Source: Mesocentrotus franciscanus
Taxonomy: Eukaryota; Echinodermata; Echinoidea; Camarodonta; Strongylocentrotidae
DNA: 64,000 nucleotides
Direction: 5' to 3'
NCBI GenBank assembly: GCA_037976565.1
Contig: CP137675.1
Span: 31,881,820-31,945,819 of the forward strand
Part shown: in pieces, positions 49,500 through 63,483 of the stretch
Numbering within the stretch: position 1 is the stretch's first letter
Layout: every line of letters begins with the position of its first letter
Position numbers and translations under genes: made by a program
The notes under the pieces: model-generated
Seen by the model: the letters and a program-made list of their open reading frames with translations, nothing else
What the model was told of the DNA's origin: nothing
The model's database searches: none

Positions 49500-51475
49500 T
49501 CATTCAACTTTCAAGTTTCATTAAGTTCCAATCAGCCGAAAATTCGTGCTTTTCCTTGGGGTGCTTGTCTTCACGAAATGTCATTCCAGGATAATAGCTG
49601 TACTTTCATGATGTCGACACTGTTCTTTGTCCGATTTACTGATGTTTACTTTTTGACGGAAAATGTCAAATTGGAATGAAATAAAAGCAATTGCTGGTTT
49701 AACAGTGTAATTGTAACCATTATTTTACAAATTTGAACGACATAATATGAATATTAACCCACTGTCTACTGGAACCGAGTCGTCAATGTGTAAAGCCTAT
49801 GGCAGTGAGAGAATTTATTAGTCATCAGAAAAGAAAATCACTACCACATATATCATTTTCATCGCTCATTAGTTTTGAATTTTATAGGGGAATCCCTTTT
49901 CTGCCAAACTATTGTGAGTAAAGGAAATCAACTCGATGTATTGAAAATATGTTATAGTGGAGCTTAACATCTTAGGGCCTATAGTGATATAGTAATGTGC
50001 GTTATAAGTTTACCTTATTATTATTATTGTAAAAATAGAAACAAACCGTGATAGGACGAGGAAAATTATCTCGTTAGAAATAGAAAGAACAGTATTCTTT
50101 AAAGAGGATCCACTGTTTGGAGAATCGCTAGTATATTTCTCATTACACAGACTAATCGGTAAAAGCTGATAGAACGTTTTGGGGAGTCCTATTATAGCTG
50201 AGCTTAAACCTTAGGAGTCGTTAGTAAGAGCAAGGGTAAGAGACAACTGTTTATGCCTCCTATTTAACCTTCAATTAGCTTCTGTTGGCCTTGTACTTTC
50301 TGCATCGGCATTTCTTTTGAAGGAATAGTCTAGCTTCGATGCCAGGAAAGTGCATTAATTTCTTTAGTCTCTCTTTGATTTCCAGGAAAAAAATGGCGGT
50401 CAATGTCAGATGATTTCCTGAATGAATTGTAAAACTCTTTTGGAAAGCCCCCCCCCCCACCCCCTCATTCAATTGTTGTGAGGTACATCAAAACGATTGA
50501 TTTTTATTCCGACCTTCAACAAAATGCTTTGAATTTGGCTAGGGACGTGTATCTAAAAGGCCGAGGTATTAGAGAATAGAAAGACGCTAACTTTTTTTCT
50601 TTTGCGATAAAGGGATGCCTGCCATGCACGCTAAATGCTGAAAGGCTGCGTTTGACCAGGGAGGTGAGACAAATCAGAGTTTTACCTTAGTAGATCAACT
50701 TATTCATTCGGACAATAACATCTTGTACAGTTTCCATTACGCATCTAGTGTAATGAGTCTCTAATGCCGTTGATTGCACACGAGGCGTCATTACGTTGAC
50801 GTAAGACTGCGTCAGTGTCTGGCGCCATCTTTTGACTCACCATACGAGGGTAACATCGCACTCGAAGTGAATGCAAAATACAAAGTGGGAACATCGTTTT
50901 GTGAGGTAATGGCGCAATAGAAATGACGCAAAATAAATTACGCGTCATCCACGAGATGGATGATCGCGGAAGTATATTATTCAAAGCGCAGTCCATTGCA
51001 TTTTGATTGAAAGGGAAATATTTACTCATTTCTGAGAGTAAGGCTAATGTGAGGTAAAGGTGGCGGGGAGGAAATGAAATACCTTCCTGAAAACCAGCTG
51101 TGCATATGGAAGCGAACACACTCTTGAAAACCGCTTTAAGAGATGCTGCCCCACTTTAAAAGGGTTCGTTTAAATTCCCTTGACCATTCTTGTAAAAGCA
51201 ATTGTTCCAATGGAATATATGTGTCACATATATGAACAGACAAGATTTGAGAGAAGATAGCCAGAGAGTACATGTAGCAGCCAAGGTAAGTGGTTAAAAC
51301 TGATCAAATCAAAATGAAACGTAGGAAGAAAATAAGTGATGAGATAGGAATATGAAAATAATGCTATGGAAAATAGAAAGTGTAAAATGGTGTGAAAGCG
51401 AGGGGTGACTGAGCGATATAAACTTTCCCTGTGTACATAGAAGTAGAGAGAGAAAAGGAGAGACAAGTAAATAAA
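49500..51475. other. no feature recognised
   Basis: Unremarkable AT-rich DNA. It includes the weak AATGACGCAAAAT relative near 50,905-50,945. Confidence 0.35.
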
Positions 51476-51479
51476 TAAA

Positions 51480-51523
51480 TAGAGAGAGATAGGGAGAGAG
51501 GGAAAGAGAGAGAGAGAGAGAGG
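51480..51523. repeat. (GA)n microsatellite
   Basis: GA units with GGGA interruptions. Confidence 0.88.
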
Positions 51524-51691
51524 GGGGCAATACACTTTCCTGTTTATGTATCTTAATATATATATATAATTTTATGCAGCTATCTTATACAGCTAAGTGC
51601 ACCTTTAGCAATATTAATACAATTTGATAATTGTCAGTTAGAGCATGATGTTGCTAGTTTGAGGGGTGTCTTAGCAATGTAAGGATAAAGG

Positions 51692-51824
51692 CTTGTTCAG
51701 ATACGGCGCGGTGATTAAACTGTGTTCACTGAGCTCTGTGTTATAAGATTACACTTAATGTCATCTTTAAAATTGAAATAAAAAAACGCTGTGATTTTGC
51801 CGCGTCATATCTGAACGAGCCAGA
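51692..51824. mobile_element. 133-bp MITE-like element
   Basis: Ends GGCTTGTTCAGATACGGCGC and GCGTCATATCTGAACGAGCC are inverted. A lone related end, GTGTTCAGATATGACGCG, occurs at about 53,478-53,495. Confidence 0.8.
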
Positions 51825-51848
51825 AACAGATGAGAAGGAAGAGATAGT

Positions 51849-51858
51849 GAGAGAGAGA

Positions 51859-51904
<46 letters not shown>

Positions 51905-51927
51905 GAGACAGAAAGAGAGAGAGAGAT
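51849..51927. repeat. (GA)n microsatellite
   Basis: More than 25 GA units, interrupted near 51,902. Another (GA)n lies at 52,527-52,552. Confidence 0.9.
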
Positions 51928-54068
51928 GGGGAAATTAAATGTTTCTTATATCTTATATAAATGTGAAAATGTAAAACACCCCAGGTTACCTAGCTACAAG
52001 CAGTGTCATCTTGGATGTATATGTAATGTTTCTAGTGATGTTCGTGGTATCATGCTAGCAGGTGCAAATAAAAAGTATAGATCGATGGAAGAGGAAGAGG
52101 TAACAATACAGACAGAGAGAGGTGGACAAAATAGGTTACAGAATATTAAAGAGATATCAGAAACAGAATGTTTACAGTGGAAATAGATGAGATGGGAAAA
52201 AGGTAGAGGCAGAGGGAGAGAGCGGGAAAAAATTCGACCAGAATGATAAATATAGCAGTGCTTCTACATCTTATTTAGATGTAAAGATGTAATTCAACTT
52301 GTTTTTATCCTTTATCGAATGACACCTCTTCAAAAGACACGCTTGATTAGTAATGGTGTGAAGCGATACGAATGACAGTGTTTTGGGGTTGTGGTGTTGG
52401 TAGTAGTGGTCTGGTAGTAGTTGTGGTGGTAATGTTGAGAGTTTCATCTATTGTTTTTGAGAGGAACGAGTATCAGATGAATAGGATGGTGGGTGATATA
52501 TAATAAGATAATCACTATGACAAATGGGAGAGAGAGAGAGAGAGAGAGATAGAGAAAGGGGGTTAAGGAGGGAGGCAAGAGAGAAAGAAAGATAGGGATG
52601 ACAAACATAAAACAGAGAGAGGGAGAGAGGACAGAAATATATTTATTTTGTGAGTGACAGAGAGAAATAAAGTGGAAGTAGAGGAAGATGGATCAGTAGG
52701 TGCATATAGTTTTGCTCCTTTATCGTATAAAGATTTTAAACAAATGCTAACAACTCCGGTATAAATTATATTCCTCTACAAAATGAAGTGCGCCTCTTTA
52801 AAAGAAGCACTTGGTTGTTACGAGAGTGATGCGGGGTGGATGATAGTCGCGTTGTGGTGGTAGTGGTATCCAGGCGGCGGTAACTGATACCCCTCTGCGC
52901 GTGAGCACATCGTTTAGCTTACTAGATAAGATTTCATATCCCTCAAAGAGTGAGTATAACTGTCAGTTGTTCGCATCGTGGTACGGCCTTTACAAACTCA
53001 ATCACATCAGGGGAGAGTTATTAAATGGAATTGGATGGACAAAAGTAGGCAAGCGGGCGGGGTTCGTGCTTTCAATAGCCACCCCTTGTCCAAACGTATA
53101 GGGCTGGTCTATGATTTTGTGAAGGAGGGGTACGGTGGCACAATTCCGAATAATCTGTTTTTGTAGATTTCAGATGCCTATTGCTTGCCTCGAATTCGAA
53201 AATGGGACCGAAGTACACAATCAGTGGACATTGTGGGAGGGCACATTTTTGTTTTTGTACTTTGTCAGATTGTCAGATTGGTTTCAACCAGTGTCAGTGT
53301 GCTATTCCAATATATCTGATTCGAGGATGTGAAGCAAACAAGGGATGAATCTGTTTCCCTGCATCTTGCACATTTACAAATCCAATCACATTAGAGGTCG
53401 GAATATGAAGAATAAGGTTAAGTGGGATTTGTAACGTATCCCTTCTTAACCGGTCTTTCTGCTTGTTATACACAGGGGTGTGTTCAGATATGACGCGTTA
53501 AGCCTTCGCCATATAACCGCCGTGAATTTTGTTGACGTGTATTAGGCCATTTTCGTAATTTATAATAAAATATAATGCACAAATCTTTGTTAAGTGCCTC
53601 GTAACAAATTATTTCATTCACGTGATACGAATAATTGTATTTCAATAGTCAGATTGCGAATTGCATACACTACGTGTTGTTAGGTAGGACAAGCCATAAT
53701 GTTTGTCCTCTCTTTCTGCATCTCAACCCATTTCTTACCCCATATCGATTAGATTCTTCGGTACAGTCATGCCCGAATAAACCATCTTGATTAACGGACT
53801 GTGTACGTCCATGAACCTTAGGATGTCATCTTCGATACTAAACCCTCCTTCTCCATCCTCTATGCATAGGGTAATGAGATGCACAGGGCATTTGACCCTA
53901 TCCACATTCAATTATTATGACCGTTCTTAATGCAGGTTGTTTTTTGTACTGATGTTGCAGTTATATTTTGAATGGCATTGTTCTTTTCTGAACTGTTGAA
54001 AATTAATGATAAGAGGTTTTGGAACGATAAGAATTAAATAGAAATCACAACAATTTGATGAGCTAATA

Positions 54069-54072
<4 letters not shown>

Positions 54073-54114
<42 letters not shown>

Positions 54115-54159
54115 GTCTGTCTCTCTCTCTCTGTCTGTCTCTCTCTCTCTCTCTCTGTC

Positions 54160-54192
<33 letters not shown>
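54073..54192. repeat. (CT)n/(CTGT)n microsatellite
   Basis: CT and CTGT blocks alternating over 120 bases. Confidence 0.9.
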
Positions 54193-54639
54193 TCCAATCT
54201 TTTAAGCATAAAAAAGAAGTGCGTAATGTAGGAACATAGCGAGACGTCATTTCTATTGCATTTTTACAAACGCTGTCAGGCATTTGGTGAATGCAATTCG
54301 TTGCAATGTTTGCACTGTTAATTTTGTACTCTGTTCTAGTACGTTTCACTCTCACATAGCACGTCAATGATAGCACTAGTCGCTGGCGCAGTCTTGCGTC
54401 ATAAAAAAATAACACCTTGTGTGTAACATTCATTATGTATTTGTGCCAGTAATTCTACGCAATAGTCACACTATTATATTGCATTCGCTTTTAATACGAT
54501 TTCACACTTTACATGGTATACAACGACTACATCAGTCATTGGCGTGGTTCTGCATCAGCAAACGACGCCTCGTGTGCAGCGAACACAAAACAAGACTACC
54601 TCCTACAGGTAGCCCGACAGAAATGATTTTTAGAGTCTA

Positions 54640-55040
54640 AACACTCACGTCAGCAGGTAAGAGCACTCTTTCTAAGGGCACATCCTACTGAAGAGCACTT
54701 ACTTGACGAGCACTTGAACGGAAATGCAACGGTCGAGAGTTCGATGCCCGGGTCGGCACTAGTGTCCTTTCGCAAGGCATGAATAATTTGCCACTCCATA
54801 CCCAGGAGAGAAATGGGGACCTGCTAGGATGACGAAAGCTGTTGTGATAGTAACTGACATAATGCGCGCTCACGGTGACCATTATGGTAGAAATACTCCC
54901 CAGGGAGTGGAGATGGTACACACCGTGTGCGTGAATTAATCCAAATGACCGAGGTTATAAGTAGATCTGTAAAGTGATTAGAGACGATATTTCGTAGTAG
55001 GCGCTATATAAATCCAGATTTAACTGTTATTATCATCATC
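54640..55040 (+). repeat. tRNA-derived SINE with ATT-type tail
   Basis: Head has CACTTACTTGACGAGCACTT and GTCGAGAGTTCGATGCCCG (B-box). The 3' part reads GTAAAGTGATTAGAGACG and GGCGCTATATAAATCC, then an imperfect (ATT/ATC)n tail near 55,025-55,045, a very common marine-invertebrate SINE tail. Confidence 0.7.
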
Positions 55041-55045
55041 ATTTC

Positions 55046-58000
55046 TTGAATGTGAATAGGGTCTTATTTAAGTCTTCGATTCCCGGTAGAGTACCTTGTT
55101 TTCGTGCGATGACCATGGCTTGACACAACAGCTGTACTGATAGTCGTTCTCACAGGACTAGCCAACCGAGCTAGCAGTACATTCACATACGATTAGAAGG
55201 TGACCTATTTTGTGAGATGTCGGTCTTGCTATTCACCATCCGCCCTTTAACATATTTAAAGATAAATTGAGTACTGTCCATGCCATTACGCTTTGAAAGA
55301 AGCTGTCTTTATGCAGGTGGGAAAGGTTAAGTATGTAGTGCATAAGAAATGATGTATACTGTGCCCAAGATTTTAGAATTATCAAAATGAAAAGGAGTTG
55401 GCTCAATCTTGTTAAACACCACATGTACTGTACAGAAATGGGTGTATGGGACTACAGACACAGATGGCAGGAAAGTTTGATCCAATATTTTCAGTTATTT
55501 CTCGTCATATTTCAAATTTGAGATTATTTGAAGGACAATTATTTTCAATGGACATTATAATGTCCTTTCAAACTGACTTGAAAAGAAGAAGAAAATTCAC
55601 AAACCAATTCTCATCTTAACCAGAACCTTCTTTTTTTAACGCTGTGGGAGTTAATTTTCGAAAATGGTGTGCTGTTGAATAAACTCTTTTCCGTGTTCTA
55701 GTCACCTTCTCCTGCCAATTTTCCTACTAGTATTAATTTGCCTTTTCGCATCATGATTTCGCTCGTCAATCCCCATGGTACCCTGCATGTTCACAGTTCA
55801 TTGTGGCGCCCATAATACACTCACTGGTGTATTCACCATGATCACCAGCGTCGCTTTTTGTCGTGCTCTATTTCGTACGTTAGAGTTTGATTGAGATTTA
55901 CTTTAGGTAAGGTTTAGGGTAAGGGTTAGGGTTGCAATTAGGGTTAAGTAGTGATTGGACCAGGTTTAAAGTTAGGAATTCGACTAGTGTTAGAAATTTA
56001 CTCTGGAGCAATGGTAGCCGGTGCATGTTTCATACAATCACCTAAAAGACCGTGGGAATATCCAGCTGCCATAGGTAATTCCAATCTTTGAAGGATATTT
56101 ATTTTTGCATTCACTTCTCAATCTTGCAACCTTTGCTCACTCAAGCTAACTTTTAAAGACCAAACAGTTCGAACGCTTCTGTAATGACCTTTGGTTGTTA
56201 CACAAATAAACACATTTTATTCCATCGCCTAGCCAGCCACTTGTGTCACTTTTGACACCATAAACGTGGTAATGATTTTGTCCCGGGTGTCTGTCGAAGG
56301 TTGCAAATATCTGCTACCAGCAACGCATGTTCTATGATACTTTTTTGCATAAAGAAAAATAAAAAGTGAGATTAGGTTATGAACCACTTTTTTCTCAATT
56401 TTTTGAAAAATATTTTTCTTTGGATTCATGTTGTTTCTATCTCTTTACGTATGTGCCATTGACATGGAGTCATTAAAAGCAGATATATGTATATACTTTC
56501 TTTGAACAATTTATTCACTAGCAAAGTTTCAAAGGTTGACTTTTAAGTAAACAATTTCACAATTGTTTAACCAATTATGGTAAGAACTAGAAGAAAGTAA
56601 TCCAACCACAATTTAAACGTTAAATTAATGACACAACTGACAGTTAATCGTCAGAGCAGATCTTATAAGTTTAGGTTTTATTCCAATTTAAAAAGAAGAA
56701 GAATGACATAAAGATCAATCGGGACATCCTTTGCACTTGAACTCATTGTCGTCAACAACTTTATGGAGGGCTAACAAAATAATAATCGTGGTCGTCATAG
56801 TAACATCATCCAGCGAGTCAACGTTACGAATCTGGAGTATTTACTCTAAGATGGGGAAAGTGCAAGAAATTTTCTGAATTAACGCTCAACCAAAAACAGT
56901 CCGGGATATCTATGAATAATGCACATATTTGACGTGTATTTTCCGCTGCGTGATCACAACTGTGGTCATAAATTGATTCCTAAGTAAGCACGAAGAGCAG
57001 CTGTAGAATAGGTCAATATTGGCTAAAACATGTCACGAAATATATCCTCCGGTTTTTCCAATTTTATCATCGTTTTTACATTTAGTAGCGGTGCATTGAT
57101 ACTAAAAGCACATGACTCTGTCAGAAATGTAAAACTCTCTGCCATTTATTCATTTCTTTATTCATATTTACACTTCTTTTTGGGGGGACTTAGTTGTCAT
57201 CCCTGCGACATTACCCCTGGATCCACCACCAGTATTTAACCTATCCCTGTAGTATTCAGTGAAAGATCAGGGGCACAGGGAGACGAGAGCCTAGTGAAAA
57301 TGAACAAATTGACCTTTTTGGCATTTTTGTCACATTTAGTGAGACCCTTCCCGATTCAACCACGGGATTGCATCGTATGTCATTCTTAATATTTAGCCGC
57401 CCCCATTATCTCACCATGTTGAAGACCTCGGTCTCTATGAGGGCGTTTGGAGTATAGGTACCACATTCACGCACCTGCTAGGAACCCAATGGAGTGGCTA
57501 CGTGGGGCACATGCCCCCCCCCACCAAAAACAAAATTCTTTGACATGAGCACGTATGTTAACGTAGAAAGCTGAAATATTATAAATGCACCATGCATGGT
57601 TACCCTGCTTTCATGCTTGTACACTCAGCCAGATTTCAGACACTAAAATGGAGCACGTACGTAATTGACATGGAGGTCATTCATGTCTCATACAGGTGCA
57701 GTCAAGAATGAGTTACAAGCGAGAAAATCAGTATGAATACTGATGAGGCTGCCCTGGGTAAACAAGTCTATTATTATCATAAGTCATTAAAGGTAAAATT
57801 TTTGAGATGAATATTCTGCCTCCCCCTCCCCCCTCCCCCACCATCAAAACCGTATATCTTCATGGTCTTTAATATCTTTAGCCCCACCCCGTCTGGAAAA
57901 GGGACATACTTTCTACATTACAGTTATAAGCTTGTCGCTTTTCACTTACATAGTCCTGTTCTTACCGCAGACTTGATCGAAATAGTCGACAACGTGAAAA

Positions 58001-58118
58001 GGTGTTTGTTTCCTCAGATGAAATCAAAACCTGAATTTAGTCTGGTTGGATAAAGGTTCAGCTTAAGTTTACTCTACTTTGTGGGACCCCTTTTTTGTGT
58101 TAGGATCAAAGTGTCATA
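55046..58118. other. no gene recognised
   Basis: AT-rich. Contains a short telomere-like AGGGTTAGGGTT run near 55,916-55,936 and a GGATCCACCACC end near 57,218 after a G-rich stretch at 57,180. Confidence 0.35.
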
Positions 58119-58655
58119 TTAAAGATACTATGTCCCTTTTCAGCCAACATCAAATTCTGTAGAACTTTGCAGGAATTATGAATATGTCATGTATGTCCTA
58201 TCTGTGAAATTTAAACGTTAGCAGTGTCCTAATATTCAAATTATGCAAGGAAACCCGTTTACTTGCTAGACTTCACTGTCAGACACTATTGAGTGACTGA
58301 CTGGCCTTTTTCATCTTTGGTAATAACATACATAAAATGAGCTGTAAAGGGTACATGAGCATTTGTCTACATCAATAACCCACTTCTTGTAATGGCCAAA
58401 ATTAAACTGATTGAATCTTTGCGCAGCATAAAACGTACGACAATTCGGTACAATGGTCTGAAAAATCGGACTATTACTTACTGGCTCTACAGCTCCTAAG
58501 TCGATTCGACAACTAATAGTCGTTATTTTCCCACTTAAAGACATTTTCAAGCCCCCTTTTTTTAGGGAAGTTCTAAATTAGTATTGTCTTTCAAATGCCG
58601 TTGGAATTTAACCTTTTCATTTGTTTGGCCTGCAAATGGGACATAGTACCTTTAA
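58119..58655. mobile_element. TTAA-ended element, complete copy A (537 bp)
   Basis: TTAAAGATACTATGTCCC at the left and GGGACATAGTACCTTTAA at the right are inverted ends, with TTAA at both edges as in piggyBac- or Kolobok-type insertion. It shares its whole length with 60,098-60,626 and its right half with 7,436-7,731. No transposase. Confidence 0.85.
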
Positions 58656-60097
58656 CGCGTTAATGTATACCATGCCTTATAGGACCCTACACCCTATTGC
58701 TTTCTTGGAATGCCCACACGCATTTTCTTTGCCACTAATACCAACAGTAGCAGCGCAAAACAACATGAACTGAACGTCATGTTCGTCTCCCAGCACATGC
58801 ACGAATGTCAAAGATGTATGGTTACGATTAGAGTTGCTATTTTGTTTTATGTAAGGTAAAGAGTAAAGGATAGATTCAGGCTTGGAGCTCAGATTTTGTT
58901 TAATGTTCTCGGTCGTAGGAGTCTTTTTTTTTGGGGGAAGTGCCGGGCGCGCTATGGTTGACTGTCCATGCTATCCACGATTATTTTACAAATAAACACA
59001 CAAACCATAAACGATGATTTCAAGCGATGTCGTACCCAGCAACGGGACATGGCAAACACACCCCCTATTATTTTTACTTGCAGCGTGTATTCAACATGTA
59101 TGAATCATTTGATATTCATGATATTTATGAGCTATTGATTTGCTGATTGTTGTTTCAAAAGTAGCAACTTTCAAGCTTGCAATCCATGAAATCTGTCAAA
59201 AACTTTGCGTAATTATAGTCAAACATTGGCTCTAATGATTTTTGTCGTTCTATGTTTATATTCGACCGCTCCTATAATGGCACTTCTGTTAAAGAAACTA
59301 TAGGAAGAGCCTACGACCTGATAATCGGAGATTAATAAGGTTTTCCCACCAAGTTACCCTGCTGCAAAAACAATCGTTTCCTTAAAATAGTTTGTTGTCT
59401 CCCTTTGCTCTTCTGATCATGCTGATCATTATACTTAGCGGCGGACTCAAAGTTGAATATTTTTGAAGAGACAGAACCCTAAAAGGAATTATGTCATTAC
59501 GCTTTCATCTTGAATAGAATATGCAAGATTTTTAGTCGAGAGGCACGAGTGGTATAATTTGTGTAACATTTGTGGTCGTGTATAGCTTGTAACGACGCTA
59601 TTTGGAGGGTATTTACATGAAGGGTTCTACTGAGGATCACGCTAAACATCACCATACTTACCATCTTAATAACGACTGCTAGTTCAGGATGGTTGCGATT
59701 CGGGGAGGGGGCTGAGGGACACATTCCCCGGAAATTTCTGGGGTCCCCGGTTAGAGAAATGACCGTCATATATAAGCTGACGGATTTAGGGGGCACAACC
59801 GTCCTACCCCTTGAAACCAAAATGTGACATTTGTTGATTACACAGAAAGAGAGTACGCCCCTCTCAGATTTTAGACGTACATGGCCCCTCAAAATAACCT
59901 GATGATCTTTATTTTTGTAATTCATATTATTTTGCATGCCAGATTTTTTCAGAAAGTCCCCCCCCCCCTTGCAGAATCCTGGGTGCGCTCCTGTCATACT
60001 GTCTCATGTCTAAATTATTTTCTTTTTGTAATGTTTAGGATGGCAGGTACGGTGTCTTCCTTTTCAACATGTTTACTCATCTTTTTTGAAATGTTAA
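58656..60097. other. no gene recognised
   Basis: Contains a repeat-like stretch at 59,690-59,995 with GGGAACATTCCCCGG-like and CCTTGCAGAATCCTGGGTGCGCTCCTG phrases, the last resembling the CAGGCGCGTACGCAG element end. The 166-codon minus-strand frame (59,497-59,997) lies over it and is probably repeat-derived. Confidence 0.35.
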
Positions 60098-60626
60098 TTA
60101 AAGGTACTTTGTCCCATTTGCGGCCAACATCACATTTTTTAGAACTTTGCAGGAATTATGAATATGTCACGTATGTCCTATCTGTGAAATTTAAACGTTA
60201 GCAGTGTGCTAGCATTCAAATTATGCAAGGAAACCCGTTAATTTTCTAGACTTTACTGTCAGACACTATTGAGTGACTGATTGACTTCTTTTTTCCTTCG
60301 GTAATAACATACAGATGTAACAGGTACATGAGCATTTGTTTACATCAATAACCCACTTCTTGTAATGCCAAAATTAAACTGATTGAATCTTTGCGCAGCA
60401 CAACATTTACGACCATTCGGTACAAGGATCTGAAAATCAGACTATTACTAAATAGATTGCAGTCACTAAAATCGATTCGACAACTAACGGTCGTTATTTT
60501 CCCACTAAAAGACATTTTCAAGCCCTTTCGTTTTGAGGGAAGTTCTAAATAAGTATTATCTTTCAAATGCCGTTGGAATTTAACCTTTTCATTTTTAGGC
60601 CTGCAAGTGGGACATAGTACCTTTAA
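60098..60626. mobile_element. TTAA-ended element, complete copy B (529 bp)
   Basis: TTAAAGGTACTTTGTCCC ... GGGACATAGTACCTTTAA, same orientation as copy A and only 1.4 kb away. Small indels break the frame that is open in the other two copies. Confidence 0.85.
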
Positions 60627-61194
60627 CCTAGCTTATTATCATGATCATGCACAATCCTACGAGTCCTAGGCTAAGCACGAACGAGAGACAATTTTTATTA
60701 GAGTGTTTTGAGATCAAGCAAAGATGAAGTCCTGAATAAACAAACCTGTTATTTTTTTATAATGCTCATTAGTAGTTGAAGATGATGATAGTAATATTAA
60801 GTGAAATCCTGTTGAAAAACCATCGTCTTTGAAAATATCAGTAAGTTTTCTCATTCTGCTTTCATTTTCGTTTTGCCAATCATTTTGATGCTCCTCTCTT
60901 CATCTCGTTTTATAGAGGATATCATTAGCTACCCTTGTCTTCACAACGGTCACGTATTACTTCTGCCCTGTAAAAATTCATTCCAAGAACTTTTATTGAT
61001 TCGATGATGATTTATGTTATGGTCATTAATTTCATCAAACATCTGTGCCCGTTGACGCTATGGAGTGATAAACCTATGAAAACTCTCCTGACTCACTTGA
61101 AGAAGGTGAGGGTAGGGAGGGGGTAGACATTCTTACCTCCAACTTGATTTGAGGTTGAATCCATACCAAAGTATAGTGGCTGAATCACTCTTTT

Positions 61195-61625
61195 GGAATA
61201 GAATGCTTCTGCTTCGAATGCTCGCAAAGATGGATGTCCATATTTATAAATTCGGAGAGTACAAAATACATGCAAAGGCGGCTATTTACAATATGTTTTT
61301 GTCTTTTTTGGGGGGAGGGGGTCAGTTTTTGTTGATGTCTTTTAAGAAAATGATCTTTTTTCAAAATATCAATATAATCGATGATCCTCCATTTTTTTTC
61401 ACTCCTGTTTTCTATTTCAGTGGAGATTTTTTCTAATGCTATGATCCGGTTGAGCCAATGCAAATGTACCGTGGGATTATCAGGTACCTAAAAAGACTCC
61501 TGACAAAAAGGCCCCAAAAAAAAAGAAAAAAAAAAGACAAAAACATATTGTAAAAAGCCGCCTTCGCATGTTTTTTGTACTCTCCGAATTTATAGATATG
61601 GACACCTGTGTCCATGTGGTTAAAT
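61195..61625. mobile_element. inverted-repeat pair, about 430 bp
   Basis: TGGATGTCCATATTTATAAA ... ACAATATGTTTTTGTC (about 61,230-61,305) is mirrored by GACAAAAACATATTGT ... TTTATAGATATGGACA (about 61,536-61,610). The spacer holds G/T- and A-rich tracts. Confidence 0.75.
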
Positions 61626-61704
61626 TCAGACTGTTGAGCATGTTCTGAATGAGGGTGCTGTAGCAGGCCCCATGTCCTCTTACTGGTATTGACAACCCAC
61701 AACT

Positions 61705-61994
61705 GGGGAGTGTTTCACAAAGACTAAGATCGACCTTAAGTTGGACTTAACTATGGCAGACCGTTTATGCCACTGTTTGCTTTCATCATTTACTGGCATT
61801 GGTCTCTCAAGGGACGTACAAATCGTGGTCACAGATCTACAGAATGTACCTTTTTTGATACTTCATTATTGAAGGAAAAAATATTATCTAAAGGTCATAA
61901 CTGAGAGACCAATGGTGAGAGCAACCAGTGGCATGAATGGCCTGCCATAGTTAAGTCCAACTTAAATTCGATCTTAGTCTTTGTGAAACACCCC
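61705..61994. mobile_element. 290-bp TIR element, TGTTTCACAAAGACTAAGAT ends
   Basis: GGGGAGTGTTTCACAAAGAC and GTCTTTGTGAAACACCCC are inverted, and homology continues inward (AGTTGGACTTAACTATGGCA with its partner; ATTGGTCTCTC with GAGAGACCAAT). Its end resembles the GCGTTTCATGAAAC end at 21,323. Confidence 0.85.
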
Positions 61995-61999
61995 GCTGG

Positions 62000-62700
62000 T
62001 GTCATATTAAAGTAGATGACAGCTTTAATTAGCTATGATATACGAAATGATAATAACAGTTAGGTACCTGTATGCGTAATTACTGGTTTAATATCACATT
62101 TAACGCCAATTTTAATTGTAGCTCCTACATGATGAGAAATACATTCGTGTGCGTAGTATATAGGTTCTCATCACCCCTAAAAATTATCAATTTCCATATA
62201 TTATTCATGGTATCCGGAGGCACATTGGGAGATAGATGTAGAAGTAATGTCATTGCCAGTCGACAAAATTATATCCCAGTAATTCGAGTAGGGTGTGAAA
62301 GAATGCCAAGGTGCCGACACATAAGAGTGAGGAATATTTGGATATCTGTTTCAGGTCCATTCAAAATGTAGCCGTCAAAATTATGCTAGCCTGTATAAAT
62401 TTTCTTTCTTTCCTTTTTTTTTTTCGTTTTTGCAAAATGTACTTAAAAAGCTCAAAGTAGAGATAACTTGCTCTTTTAACACACAAAATAGCAATATTTT
62501 TTTATATTAATAATGGTAAATCATGTATTTTCTTCGATGTATTGTAGAAGCTTGAAGCACAATCTCTCAACAAAAAGAATGAAATTCAATAAATTATTGT
62601 TATATTTCTCCGAAATGCCAATATTTCGAAGAAAATCTTGATAATATGTTACAATCTACAGTAGATGAATTGTGTAGAGAAGCACATCAAATAAACCAAT
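62000..62700. other. no feature recognised
   Basis: AT-rich, with a 99-codon frame at 62,072-62,371 of no recognisable family and no splice-site support. Confidence 0.35.
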
Positions 62701-62727
62701 ATTCCGCACAAGTAGAGCTTGAGCTTT

Positions 62728-62915
62728 TTCTTCTTCTTCTTCTTCTTCTTCTTCTTTTTCTCCTCCCCCTCCTCCTCCTCCTCCTCCTCCTCTTTAAAAA
62801 AAAAAAATCCTTATTATTATTATTATTATTATTATTCTCCCCCTCCGTCTTAAACTACTTCTTCTTTTCCCCTTCTTCTCTTCCACTTTCTTGTTCTCCT
62901 CCTCCTCCTCCTCCT
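62728..62915. repeat. CTT, CCT and ATT trinucleotide cluster
   Basis: (CTT)n, (CCT)n, poly-A, (ATT)n, then (CTT)/(CTC)n again. Leucine-rich frames are artefacts. Confidence 0.9.
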
Positions 62916-63040
62916 TCGTAGGAGAAGTACGATGGGTAGCAAATTAACCAAGCAGCCAACGCCAAAAGGAATTTTTCTTTTCTTTAAAAGAAAATGAACT
63001 TCGTAGAAAAATATTGTTGTTTCTTGCGTATTATATACAA

Positions 63041-63105
63041 TTTCTCTCTCTCTCTCTATTTCTTTCCCTTTTTTTCTCTCTTTCTCTCTTTCTCTCTTTC
63101 TCTGT
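63041..63105. repeat. (CT)n/(TTTCTC)n microsatellite
   Basis: Pyrimidine-only tract. Confidence 0.88.
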
Positions 63106-63483
63106 TTCCAAAATTCCACCATAGGAAAATTGTACTTTTTACTGCTAAAAGAGTATAGTTCCGAACATTCCACATTATGCTTGGATTAGTCGCCTGCGGA
63201 CTTTTTTTGTTTAAGGCAGAGTGTTGAAAATGGGTCGGGGGTAAAATTTCTCGCCATCATTTTGGAAACAGGTAAAGTGATCGCTGTATGCTCCAGTAAG
63301 AAATGGAGTAGGGAAGGTATATCCTTTGCTGATGGCAGTCGACCTTTGTGTGAAAGGAACTACTTACAATTGTCTACTCTTATAGATAGACGGACGGAAT
63401 TGAGGAACATACTCGGAATGTTATTTCAGATGTAATAGGAATAAAATAACAGCTTGTCAAGTCACGTTGGGCTTGTAACACGA

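Noticed and set aside
59497..59997. 166-codon minus-strand frame
   Set aside because: It overlaps repeat-like sequence with transposon-end phrases, has no family resemblance and no splice-site context.
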